Below are positions 26,440-35,297 of a stretch of 64,000 nucleotides of DNA, piece by piece; positions within the stretch are counted from its first letter, which is position 1; each line of letters opens with the position of its first letter. A program made the translations under genes and the position numbers. The notes beneath the pieces were generated by a model. The model made no database searches. It saw only the letters and a list, made by a program, of their open reading frames with translations, and was not told where the DNA came from. Source of the stretch: VBAT01 sp036520835 (GTDB lineage Bacteria > Bacteroidota > Bacteroidia > Chitinophagales > Chitinophagaceae); NCBI GenBank assembly GCA_036520835.1, contig DATDIX010000324.1:41397-105396 (forward strand). Reading direction: 5' to 3'.

Positions 26440-28098
26440 TTAAAAACCTTTTGCGGCTGCAGGCCTTACATTCTGCAGAGGCACCACACTGTTCAGGTAT
26501 TCTTCAATATTAGTATAGCCACTTTTGCTTTTGGCCGCCTGTGCAGCATCTGCTGCATTAGCCGGATTTAATCCATTCTTTTTTTCCCAGTCATCCGGCA
26601 TGCCATCACTATCGCTGTCTTTATAGGGTGTGCCTTTGTATTCAGGATAACCACCCACCTGGCTTACATCAGTAATAATTCCCTGCTTATAGCTATCCAA
26701 TGGTGCACGACGATGCTTGAATTGTGTTGTTGGTGGCACTATATCCGGCGATACAACTATTTTTCCTGTACGAACCTGCTCTGTAATTCTTTTATCGACA
26801 GCATCACGTTTTGGTAATGTAGCTCCTGCATTTTCGAGTACATAATCCTTTGCCAGCTCTGCGGGCATAATACTCAGCGCCGGCATCGGCAATGGTTTGT
26901 TCCATTTTATATTGTCGGTATGTTTTCCTGCATTCGGCATTTCTTCGACCTGTACGCCGCCATTCCAGTTATCCTTTGTCACTTCCGGGAAACCTTCCAT
27001 GATATTTCCATTTACATAAGCCCGTCCGTACGTGTGGTTTTTTATTTTGCTTCTGCCGCTTTCAGGTTTTAAGATACGATGGCCAACATTATTATTCTTC
27101 GGAGTAGCGGGACCGGGTTTGAAATAATTGTTGATGATATTATATTGTGCCCGGTAGTCTCCGCCGTCAATAGAACGATGAACCCAGTTGAACACTACAT
27201 TATTTACAAAATTGAAAACGCCATGCCAGCCGATTGAAGGATTACGACCCGTATTATTAGCCCAGAGATTCCGCATGAATGAACAGTTTTCGCCGCCTAA
27301 TGTGCTGCCAAATGAATGGTTCCAGGTATCCAATGCTTCAGCAAAAATTGAATTCTGAATGGTAATATTAACGGTGCCCAATTTTTCTTCCTGTGGTTTA
27401 CCGGTACTATCATTATACATGTGGCGATACATACTCATGTTTTCGTCCAATCCCCAGCTCGCACTTACATGATCGATCATAATATTACCAACAGGGTTAC
27501 CACCGATCGCATCATCTCTTCTTCCCACCCATGTTTCGCCACGACGAAAACGCATAAACCGGATAATGACATCATGTGTATTAATCCATACGCTTTCACC
27601 AGCTACACATACGCCATCACCAGGGGCTGTTTGCCCTGCAATAGTTATATAGGGTGCCCGGATTATCAATGGAGATTTTAACCGGATGATGCCGGCAACA
27701 TTGAATACAATAGTTCTTGCTCCACCCTGCTCACATGCCCAGCGAAAGCTGCCGGGACCATCATCGTTCAGATTAGTGACAACCAGTATTTTTCCGCCAC
27801 GGCCACCAAAGCTGAATTTACCACCACCTTCTGCACCAGGAAATGCCGGTATTTCTGCCTGCGGCAAATCTGTCGGACGATTTGCAAAATCAATAAAAGG
27901 TTTTCCTCTTTTTGCTTCTTCCTGTATGATCGGATAGGCGATATTCCATGCAGAATCCGAATGTCTTCGTGCGGCCTTTAATAATGAATCAGAAGACCGC
28001 TGCACGTCGTCCGGAATATCGGGATATTGAGCATTGGCTGATACTGCAAATGTCAGAAATAAAAACCCGGGTAATAATTTTTTCAATTGCTTATTCAT
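26440..28098 (-). CDS. Pectate lyase, PL1 family, with C-terminal calcium-binding tail
   Basis: Cleaves the homogalacturonan backbone by beta-elimination. The 552-residue protein has a signal peptide (1-23), a 60-residue linker, then the PL1 parallel beta-helix from EIPAFPGAEGGGKFSFGGRG (about 82-101). VVTNLNDDGPGSFRWA, GITI-type AGQTAPGDGV, IMIDHVSASWGLDE (the Ca/Asp strand) and GRNPSIG with RAQYNIINNYF are characteristic of the Bacteroidota PL1_2-like group. The C-terminus carries DSDSDGMPDDWEKKNGLNP, a thrombospondin-3/dockerin-like calcium loop. It follows the SusE-unit terminator by about 100 bp and so probably starts the GH140-catabolism transcript. Confidence 0.93.
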   Translation of the reverse strand: MNKQLKKLLPGFLFLTFAVSANAQYPDIPDDVQRSSDSLLKAARRHSDSAWNIAYPIIQEEAKRGKPFIDFANRPTDLPQAEIPAFPGAEGGGKFSFGGRGGKILVVTNLNDDGPGSFRWACEQGGARTIVFNVAGIIRLKSPLIIRAPYITIAGQTAPGDGVCVAGESVWINTHDVIIRFMRFRRGETWVGRRDDAIGGNPVGNIMIDHVSASWGLDENMSMYRHMYNDSTGKPQEEKLGTVNITIQNSIFAEALDTWNHSFGSTLGGENCSFMRNLWANNTGRNPSIGWHGVFNFVNNVVFNWVHRSIDGGDYRAQYNIINNYFKPGPATPKNNNVGHRILKPESGRSKIKNHTYGRAYVNGNIMEGFPEVTKDNWNGGVQVEEMPNAGKHTDNIKWNKPLPMPALSIMPAELAKDYVLENAGATLPKRDAVDKRITEQVRTGKIVVSPDIVPPTTQFKHRRAPLDSYKQGIITDVSQVGGYPEYKGTPYKDSDSDGMPDDWEKKNGLNPANAADAAQAAKSKSGYTNIEEYLNSVVPLQNVRPAAAKGF

Positions 28099-28193
28099 TT
28101 TTACACTGATTGAATTTTATTAGACGGTTTAACCGGAAATAAACTGCGGCTAATTCAAAATTTTTTCTTTCAAACCCTGTTTACTTTATCCGT

Positions 28194-28224
28194 ATAAAAA
28201 AGAGAAAGCACTACACTTTCTCTT
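28194..28224 (-). terminator. Rho-independent terminator after the SusE-like gene
   Basis: On the minus strand a 9-bp perfect stem (AAGAGAAAG and CTTTCTCTT, plus-strand 28200-28208 and 28216-28224) with a 7-base loop is followed by a short U-rich tract (TTTTAT). It lies 24 bp past the stop of the SusE-like gene and closes the DUF3826-SusC-SusD-SusE unit. The remaining 95 bp up to the PL1 start (28099-28193) must hold the next promoter if termination is efficient; I see no confident consensus there. Confidence 0.8.
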
Positions 28225-28247
28225 CTTTAAAATATTATTGAGAAAGT

Positions 28248-29177
28248 TTATTTCTGCACCTTAACGTCCACTTCAATTTGCGTTTCTTTATTTGGTGAAT
28301 CACCATTTACAAAACGGATAAGTATTGCCCCGAACTTGCCCGCTGCAGTTTTAAATCCAATAACATTGCTGCCGGCGGCCGTACTCACTGTAGTCACCTT
28401 GGAAGAAGTACCAGAGTTCATGTTTCCGCCAATTAAAGTTTGGAGTGCACCTCCCGAAGTTAAACCACTGACAAAATTTACTGATGCAGGCATCTTCTTC
28501 AACAAAGTCACATTTTTTGTCCATGTACTGATATCATAATAGCCCAGCTGTGGTTGTGCCGCACTCAGTGAATAAATAGTGTGCTTTAAATCATCAGAAG
28601 CACTTGCAGTTCCTCTTCCTGTAGTGTCCCAATAGTAACCAAAATCGATCTTGGCAGAATTGGCTCCACCATCAGTATAACTATAGGTTTTTCCTTCGGT
28701 ACTTGAGTAGTACGTCTTATTTGTTTTATCGACAGTATCAGGTACCTGCTGTATTCTGTAACTCCAGAAATAAAAATCTGGTGTAATGGTAACAGTAAAC
28801 ATTTTTCCACCATCTCCCATAAAAATTCCCCTTGCATCTCTTGCTACCACCCTGTAGGTATAATCTCCGGCAGCGCTATCAACCCGGTATCCTTTTATTA
28901 AGGAAAAAGACCGGTTATTGGTATTATTTAATCTGAACGTATCTAGCCTTCCACCATTTTTCTGAATTTCGATATAGGACATATCAGTAGGAGAAGAAAT
29001 CGTAAAATCGAAATAGATACTGTCTTTGGGATTTAGTGTTACATCGCCCACAACGAACTTGGCGCCACTGCTACGATATTCAACGGTGACATCAAAAGAT
29101 CCCACGTCTTCAACTTTCTTTTCACAGGCTGAAAGGAATAAACCTAACACCAATGATCCTAAAATTATTTTTTTCAT
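28248..29177 (-). CDS. SusE-position surface glycan-binding lipoprotein
   Basis: A 309-residue lipoprotein directly after SusD, in the place of SusE/SusF-type surface glycan-binding proteins. I start it at ATG 29175-29177 (MKKIILGSLVLGLFLSAC), giving a lipobox FLSAC with Cys at residue 18; a TTG four codons upstream is unlikely. The mature protein is rich in Ser, Thr, Tyr and beta strands, with an N-terminal Ig-like region (DVTVEYRSSGAKFVVG) and no catalytic motif. It is not conserved enough to name further. It is probably surface-exposed and helps capture pectin fragments for the SusCD transporter. Confidence 0.72.
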   Translation of the reverse strand: MKKIILGSLVLGLFLSACEKKVEDVGSFDVTVEYRSSGAKFVVGDVTLNPKDSIYFDFTISSPTDMSYIEIQKNGGRLDTFRLNNTNNRSFSLIKGYRVDSAAGDYTYRVVARDARGIFMGDGGKMFTVTITPDFYFWSYRIQQVPDTVDKTNKTYYSSTEGKTYSYTDGGANSAKIDFGYYWDTTGRGTASASDDLKHTIYSLSAAQPQLGYYDISTWTKNVTLLKKMPASVNFVSGLTSGGALQTLIGGNMNSGTSSKVTTVSTAAGSNVIGFKTAAGKFGAILIRFVNGDSPNKETQIEVDVKVQK

Positions 29178-29197
29178 ATACAAGTTCAATTTTATAA

Positions 29198-31042
29198 TTA
29201 TTGTAATGGGTCAAAAGTTCCATTTATCCAGCCTGCTGTTTGCTCAATAAAAAAGTTTTGGCTGAAAAAATTGGGCAATGCGTAGAAATAGTATTTCGCC
29301 GGTATGTTAATCGAATTTGAACCTTCGAGTGAAGCAATAGTGCCAGGCGTTGTATAAATAGATGTATAAACTGATTGGTTATTAAGGTTAGCTGTATCTC
29401 TCGGTCTTACACCAAAAGCATTAGGTGCATCAATGTATATTCTGCCAGCAACCGGGGGATTCGGAGGATTACCGGCTACGTAGGGTAGCTTAGCAGCCAG
29501 TTTGTACGATTGACGTGCAGAAATAAGACCATAGTTCCTGGTCCTTCTCAAATCCCAATAACGTTTTCCTTCGATGGCAAATTCGATCATACGTTCATTT
29601 AATATCAAACTTCTCATGGATGCTATGTCAACAGCAACATCTAAACCATAATCAAATGAGCCGGCTACTATTCCTGCCCTCTGGCGGATACGGCGTACAT
29701 TATCTTTTGCTTCTGCCATCCTGTTTGTTTCATTGGCGCATTCCGCAAGGTTCAACACTACTTCTGCAAATCTCATCTCTATCCAATCCATACCGCTACC
29801 CCCACCCGAATTAGAATTATATACGGATTGAGCAGGAGTTAATGTGTTATTAGTAAATCGTTTGAAATAAAAGCCTGTTACGATTGTTCCAGCCGCTTCA
29901 TCAGGAACTCCCGTATGTGACCATTGTTTGCGTGTAGCTTTCCCACTTAAAGGCCAGGGACCTCCATTATAAGCAATGGAAGCTTCAAAACGAGCATCTC
30001 TGTTTTGCCAGAACATAATAGGATCATATTTAACTACTGTATCAGCGGCTACTGAGTTTGTTACAGGCATGCCGTTGGATTTTAAATACGCCTGTACTAA
30101 GTTCCAGGTCGGTTGATTTGATCCACTGGGTCCATCTGTTTCAGAATCAGGCCTGGTAATAGCTTCGGTGTTGGTACCTACATCCCTTGCGGCACTGTAT
30201 TTCCTTACCAACAGCACCTCAGCATTGTCCTCTGTTGTAAAAATATTTGCGTACGTTGGAAATAACGAATACCCGTCTCCAACGCATTGGTTATAAGCGT
30301 CAAGATTTGCCTGGTATGCATCTTCCCAACGTGATGCAATATTCGTAGGATTAAACTGCGGGCTTGCCCAATACATTAGCACTTTTCCTTTCATAGCTGA
30401 CGAAGCAGCCCTGGTTATTCTTCCTTTATCAGCAGCGCCCCATGTAGCCGGAAGGTATGCTATAGCAGAGTCCAGGTCTTTTACAATTGCTGCAATACAT
30501 TCGCTTGTTTTGGCACGGGGAACATTCAACTCTTCCTCGAGAGTCTGAGATTGTAATACCAATGGTACGCCGCCATATAAGCTAACTAACCTGAAGTAAA
30601 CAAAGGCCCGCAAAAAGAAAAACTGGCCTTTCAGAACCATCCTCGTTGCTTCCGGCAAAGTACTGTTAGAATTAAGACCTTCAATCGCAATATTACAACG
30701 ACGGATATCAAAATAGCGATTGGTGGTAATGCCATTCCCTGTTCCTATATCAGTAACAGAGTTTTCTACTAATGTACCATATAAGAATGCCGTGTTAGCA
30801 TTGTTGAGCTCATCAGAAGTATTGTGAATACCACCGAGAGCTGGCCACTGGGGTATAATTAATCCATATGTTCTGTTTAGAAACAATCCTACTGCACCCT
30901 GATCGTTCCAAATTCTGGAATCAATTCCCTGCGGGTCTTCAATATCGAAAAATTCTGAATCTTTTTTACAGGCAGAAAAAACCATACATAGAGCCAGGGC
31001 TGCTATAACCATTTTTTTTCCTGTATTGCTTATATATCTCAT
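29198..31042 (-). CDS. SusD/RagB family outer-membrane nutrient-binding lipoprotein
   Basis: A 614-residue lipoprotein lid of the SusCD transporter. Lipobox VFSAC places Cys at residue 25, followed by KKDSEFFDIEDPQG. The helical TPR-like region starts about residue 60, and the C-terminal SusD signatures EMRFAEVVLNLAECANE, NVRRIRQRAGI and LILNERMIEFAIEGKRYWDLRR are all clear. It lies 24 bp after the SusC gene and 20 bp before the SusE-like gene. SusD proteins bind oligosaccharide at the surface and open and close over the SusC barrel. Substrate specificity cannot be derived from sequence alone, but the locus points to pectin oligosaccharides. Confidence 0.96.
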   Translation of the reverse strand: MRYISNTGKKMVIAALALCMVFSACKKDSEFFDIEDPQGIDSRIWNDQGAVGLFLNRTYGLIIPQWPALGGIHNTSDELNNANTAFLYGTLVENSVTDIGTGNGITTNRYFDIRRCNIAIEGLNSNSTLPEATRMVLKGQFFFLRAFVYFRLVSLYGGVPLVLQSQTLEEELNVPRAKTSECIAAIVKDLDSAIAYLPATWGAADKGRITRAASSAMKGKVLMYWASPQFNPTNIASRWEDAYQANLDAYNQCVGDGYSLFPTYANIFTTEDNAEVLLVRKYSAARDVGTNTEAITRPDSETDGPSGSNQPTWNLVQAYLKSNGMPVTNSVAADTVVKYDPIMFWQNRDARFEASIAYNGGPWPLSGKATRKQWSHTGVPDEAAGTIVTGFYFKRFTNNTLTPAQSVYNSNSGGGSGMDWIEMRFAEVVLNLAECANETNRMAEAKDNVRRIRQRAGIVAGSFDYGLDVAVDIASMRSLILNERMIEFAIEGKRYWDLRRTRNYGLISARQSYKLAAKLPYVAGNPPNPPVAGRIYIDAPNAFGVRPRDTANLNNQSVYTSIYTTPGTIASLEGSNSINIPAKYYFYALPNFFSQNFFIEQTAGWINGTFDPLQ

Positions 31043-31066
31043 AATATTTTTTTTAGAAATTTCTAC

Positions 31067-34000
31067 TTATAAACTTACATTGATACCAAAAGAAATAGTC
31101 CTTAATGTTGGATAAAAACCAAAGTTAGATGTATAAGGATCTTTATATTTTAATGGGTTTGCTATATTCCAAAGGTTAGTACCAGTGATCATAAATCTTA
31201 TATCAGGAATACCTATTTTGGCCGAAATGTCTTTAGGCAACTGGTAAGAAAGAACCATATTATTTATCCTGCTTTGTGTACCATTAACAGCCCAAAAAGT
31301 TGAATTGGCGGTTACAAGCGGAGCATCTGCCCTCGGGAATTTTCCATTAGGATTTTCAGGCGACCAATGATCTGCCCAGAATTTAGCTGCGTTCCGCACA
31401 GTAGTGGGAGCAAGTCTTGCGTCGGAATCATAGAAACGTTTACCACCTATTGAAAGGTTGATATTCATTGACAACCTGAAAGTCTTATAGCTGGCACCGA
31501 TTGTAAATCCAGAGGCAACAACAGGTGTAGTCTTGTCGAACATCAAAGTAGCATCTCCTGCTTCAGTAATTTGGCCGTCGCCGTTTATGTCTTCAAAATC
31601 CATGAATCCAACTTGTGGTTTTACTCCACCTATCAGGTAATTCGGGTTCTTTGCAAGAATGGCATCAACCTCTGCCTGTGTTCTCAAAATTCCCTTTGCT
31701 TTGTAGCCAATGTTGTTGCTGTTGTACGTACGTGGGTCACGGCCGACCAGAATGCCTAATTGATCATTACCAAACTGACCCAAAAGACTTTCATTATAAT
31801 ATGATTGCGTTAACTGGCTATTTGTAAGTGCGAAGTTGACATCCACATTGAAGCCCCAATCTTTTCCAAATCTTGTACGATACCCGAGTCCAAACTCGGC
31901 ACCCCAGCTTAATTGTTTATAGTAATTAACAACCGGTGGTGTAGTACCTACAGTTGGCGGGAAAACCTGGGCTGAATAAGTATCATATCCGTCGTAAGTA
32001 TAACGCTGATAAAAATCTGCTGTTATAGTGAACTTGTTCTTTAAAATAGTGGCATCAAATCCCAGATTAAGGCTTCTTGCCTTTTCCCATGTAATTAAGG
32101 GGTTTGGATAAATACTTGGATCCAGTCCACTGGTGGCAGTATTACCAAACAGAATACCTGTTGTTTGCGAAAAACGTGACTCCCACAAACGGGCACCTAA
32201 CCTGTCTTCCCCGACTAATCCATAAGTTGCTCTAAGTTTAAGGCTGTTTACAAAATTTATATTATTGAAGAAGTCCTCATCACTTATTTTCCAGCCTATG
32301 CCTATTGATGGGAAAAAGCCCCATCTCTCTTCAGGCAAAAAATTCACAGACGCATCAGCCCGGCCAATAAACTCGAAGAAATACTTTCCCTGAAAAGAAT
32401 AGTTGGCACGGGTAATATAAGAACGTTTTGCAGTGATGAATGCCTGCGTTGGCCTTACCACTTCGTTTATACTGCCAATAGCAGTAGGATCATTACTGAA
32501 TGCCCAAAACTCATCTACACCGGCAACTATTTGTGTAACTTTATTCAAAAGAACATTTCGACTTTCCGATTCGCTTTGATCAAAACCTGCCATTACATCA
32601 AACTCATGTTCACGAATTTTTCTTCCGTATGATAGTGTACCAAAAAATTGATAGTTATTTGAAATAGTGTTTCCTTCCTGTATCTGGTCATTGTTGGCAA
32701 TTCTTACAGTAGGACTTGCTGGTGGTGGCACCAATTGATCGGAATACAATAAACTATTTTGACCTCTGCGCTGTAGATTTGCTACATTATAAGATGCAAA
32801 ATATCCTTTGGCGATGGCATTCCTGTTGTTCTGGCCAAATTGTACTCTTGCAGTCAAGCCCTTTACAAATTTCGGCTTCCATTCTAAAGAGGCATTCACA
32901 GCAAGTCCTTGAGATCTGCTATCCCTGTAAGACCCGGACCTTTGCACTCCCAGGAAACTCCAGTTTTGATTTTGCGGAGATGAATTATTTGCACCCTGGA
33001 ACCCAACCAATTTGTCGCCTAATATTACAGGCACCCATTTAGGGGTCAGGTATAATGGTCGTATCGTGGCGTCATCGTTGTCCGTCTGTGCACTTGAATG
33101 ATTATTACTATATTCCTTATTGAAATCAGTGGCAAAAGTGACATCAGCAGTAAGGCCGTCAATAATTTTCGCATTCATGCCTGCACGAAGACTATATTTA
33201 TTGACCTCAATTTTGCCATAATTACCTTTCTCGTTATAATAATTTCCTCCGGCAAAAAATGTAATCTTATCGGTACCGCCGGAAACGGTTACTGTGTGCC
33301 TTTGCACTTTACCATTCTTCCAGAAATAATCAAACCATGATTCGTCTTCGATTCCTTTTAATGAATCCAGATCAGCCTGGGAAAAACGTTGATTCAATGG
33401 GGCACCAGTTAACTCAAAGCCATTATTTAAAAATTTGGCATGTTCATAAGCTGTCAGTGTTTGAGGATCTACAGTTGGAGTAGATACCCCGTAATACCCG
33501 GAATAGGAAATTTTAGGTTTGCCTACTTTACCTCTTTTTGTAGTGATCAACACCACCCCTTTTGCACCGGCCGCGCCATAAATTGCTGCGGATGCATCCT
33601 TCAGAAATACAATATCTTCTATCTGGCTTGCATCCAGGTTTTCGAAGAAATCCGCATTTGACGATTGAGCCCATTGTGCAGGGTTGGAAATGATCCCATC
33701 AATAACAATTAAAGGCTGGCTGGTAACCCCACCAGCGTTACCTGGAAAACTAGCCGGAGCAGTAGTTGAATTACGAAGATTAAGTGTTGTAGTAGAGCCT
33801 GGTTTACCTGAGCTAAAGTTTACTGTCACTCCCGGTACCCTGTTGACCAAAGCCGAAGGCAAATTAGCAACATTTATATCTTCAATCTCTGATGCTTTTA
33901 AGGTAGAAACAGCGCCTTGTACATTCACTCTCTTTTTTGTACCGTACCCTACTACCACCACATCTTCCATTTTATTATCCAGTTTAAAAAGGGAGATAGA

Positions 34001-34285
34001 CATAGCAGAACCTGATCCCACTTTTACTTCGTAAACGCCAAAGCCAACATATGAAAAGGTAAGCACCGATTCAGCTGATGGGACATTGATGGTAAAATCA
34101 CCTGTCGCATTGGTAGTGGTTATATTTTGTGTATTCTTAACCTTTACCGTCACCCCTTCGAGAGGCGACTTTGTTTCCTCGTCAATTACTTTACCGGTAA
34201 TTGTTTTTTCCTGCGCAAAAGCGGTGAGGGAACTGCCGGCAATCAATAGTAATAGCAGCAGCTTGGGTAGTCGCAGTCGATTCAT
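31067..34285 (-). CDS. SusC/RagA family TonB-dependent outer-membrane transporter
   Basis: A 1072-residue importer for oligosaccharides, driven by TonB. Residues 1-24 form a signal peptide (LTAFAQ), then a carboxypeptidase-regulatory-like domain (ITGKVIDEETKSPLEGVTV, about 29-105), the SusC hallmark MEDVVVVGYGTKKR (about 108-121), a plug domain (LVNRVPGVTV, VFLKDASAAIYGAAGAKGV) and the 22-strand barrel ending in FGINVSL. No N-terminal STN domain is present, so it is not of the sigma/anti-sigma signalling type. DUF3826 precedes it by 48 bp and SusD follows after 24 bp. With SusD it defines this as a bona fide polysaccharide utilization locus. Confidence 0.97.
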   Translation of the reverse strand: MNRLRLPKLLLLLLIAGSSLTAFAQEKTITGKVIDEETKSPLEGVTVKVKNTQNITTTNATGDFTINVPSAESVLTFSYVGFGVYEVKVGSGSAMSISLFKLDNKMEDVVVVGYGTKKRVNVQGAVSTLKASEIEDINVANLPSALVNRVPGVTVNFSSGKPGSTTTLNLRNSTTAPASFPGNAGGVTSQPLIVIDGIISNPAQWAQSSNADFFENLDASQIEDIVFLKDASAAIYGAAGAKGVVLITTKRGKVGKPKISYSGYYGVSTPTVDPQTLTAYEHAKFLNNGFELTGAPLNQRFSQADLDSLKGIEDESWFDYFWKNGKVQRHTVTVSGGTDKITFFAGGNYYNEKGNYGKIEVNKYSLRAGMNAKIIDGLTADVTFATDFNKEYSNNHSSAQTDNDDATIRPLYLTPKWVPVILGDKLVGFQGANNSSPQNQNWSFLGVQRSGSYRDSRSQGLAVNASLEWKPKFVKGLTARVQFGQNNRNAIAKGYFASYNVANLQRRGQNSLLYSDQLVPPPASPTVRIANNDQIQEGNTISNNYQFFGTLSYGRKIREHEFDVMAGFDQSESESRNVLLNKVTQIVAGVDEFWAFSNDPTAIGSINEVVRPTQAFITAKRSYITRANYSFQGKYFFEFIGRADASVNFLPEERWGFFPSIGIGWKISDEDFFNNINFVNSLKLRATYGLVGEDRLGARLWESRFSQTTGILFGNTATSGLDPSIYPNPLITWEKARSLNLGFDATILKNKFTITADFYQRYTYDGYDTYSAQVFPPTVGTTPPVVNYYKQLSWGAEFGLGYRTRFGKDWGFNVDVNFALTNSQLTQSYYNESLLGQFGNDQLGILVGRDPRTYNSNNIGYKAKGILRTQAEVDAILAKNPNYLIGGVKPQVGFMDFEDINGDGQITEAGDATLMFDKTTPVVASGFTIGASYKTFRLSMNINLSIGGKRFYDSDARLAPTTVRNAAKFWADHWSPENPNGKFPRADAPLVTANSTFWAVNGTQSRINNMVLSYQLPKDISAKIGIPDIRFMITGTNLWNIANPLKYKDPYTSNFGFYPTLRTISFGINVSL

Positions 34286-34333
34286 ATAGCATTTAGTTTT
34301 TATGATGTAGAGAAATTAAAGCAATCAGTTAGT

Positions 34334-35116
34334 TTACTGCATTGATCGTTTCTTTGCAGCTTCCCGTTCCTTTATTCTTTTCTGCCATTCTTCTCCTTCC
34401 TTTTTCATATCGTAGCCGGCAGCAGAAAGGTAATTATTGATCTTCCCTTTATATTTTCCAAAAACCTTGTGTTTATCATCAGATGAGCCTTCGTCCATCG
34501 CAAGTTCCCTTGCTTCCTTCAGCCAATTGTATATCTTATCTTTTTGTTCGGGGCTCAGGTTGGGCAGCATATCCAGGTATGCGCCGTAGGTAATGGGGAA
34601 AACCCTGTAGGTCATTCCATCTTTTACTTTTTCCAACTGGTCTTCCGTCAGGCTTTCCTTTAAATGAGCAATAAAGCCACTGTGAAGCTGCAATAGCTGT
34701 GAAGATTTTTTTTCCTCCAGTCTTTTTATTGATGCTGCTCTCTCCTCGCCGGATACTGATTGTGTACTTATTTCCGCCATGGCCGCCTTACTTTGTTCAT
34801 GCACAGCATTAAGCCGGGCATACTGACCAACCAGTTCATTCAGCACTTTATCATACTTACCCGAGTCCGTCAAACCCAGTGTGCTCACGATCTTAGCCGC
34901 CCTTTCTGTGATAACTTTTTTGTATTCTGCTTCCTTTTGCATCGCATCAACCGGCTGCGCATATACCTGCAAACAAAAAATTGCAGCAGCGGTCAGCAGT
35001 AGTATTCTTAAAAAAGAGGATAAAGTAAAAAAGAAGGATGGAAAAGAAATGCTTGTTTCGGCTATAAAAGCCTTTTTGTACGAAATATCATTATTGGCAA
35101 GCAGAACCTGTTTCAT
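34334..35116 (-). CDS. DUF3826 secreted protein (second paralogue), first gene of the SusCD unit
   Basis: A 260-residue helical protein of the DUF3826 type, about 110 residues of it alignable by eye with the paralogue at 2533-3258 (both have an LTKEEA/LSPEQ-type helix, a GxYLDML or GYKSIVPDL segment and a charged C-terminus). I choose ATG 35114-35116; the longer frame begins with a TTG. The signal peptide is atypically far in (LRILLLTAAAIFCLQVYAQ, ending near residue 54 from that ATG), so the true start may be further downstream at a non-ATG codon. As the first gene before SusC it is probably expressed strongly upon induction. The 41-bp motif at 35213-35253 lies 97 bp upstream. Confidence 0.7.
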   Translation of the reverse strand: MKQVLLANNDISYKKAFIAETSISFPSFFFTLSSFLRILLLTAAAIFCLQVYAQPVDAMQKEAEYKKVITERAAKIVSTLGLTDSGKYDKVLNELVGQYARLNAVHEQSKAAMAEISTQSVSGEERAASIKRLEEKKSSQLLQLHSGFIAHLKESLTEDQLEKVKDGMTYRVFPITYGAYLDMLPNLSPEQKDKIYNWLKEARELAMDEGSSDDKHKVFGKYKGKINNYLSAAGYDMKKEGEEWQKRIKEREAAKKRSMQ

Positions 35117-35212
35117 CCGGAAAGTTTTTATCGTTAGGAAAAATGAATGATCGTCCAACTAATACCATTTTCATTCATCCACCTAAAGGTACATGGACAC
35201 TAAACCCTTAAA

Positions 35213-35253
35213 AATGTAAGGTTTCGCTATAAAGATGGAAGATTTTACTATTT
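35213..35253 (-). promoter_or_regulatory. Candidate operator, copy A of a 41-bp motif upstream of the SusCD unit
   Basis: This 41-bp stretch matches 58536-58576 at 34 of 41 positions without gaps. Conserved parts include AATGT, AGGTTT, GATGGAA and TTACTATTT. Inside it, CTAT-type half-sites (35227-35230 and 35248-35251) are 21 bp apart in direct orientation, as in sites for dimeric AraC-type or hybrid two-component regulators. It sits in the 181-bp gap 35117-35297 between the GH2 stop and DUF3826. A short hairpin (35271-35295, arms CCGGGA and TCCCGG) lies next to it. Regulator and orientation are unknown. Confidence 0.55.
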
Positions 35254-35297
35254 AATTCAGGAAATAGCTTCCGGGAACGATTGCGTAAATCCCGGCC

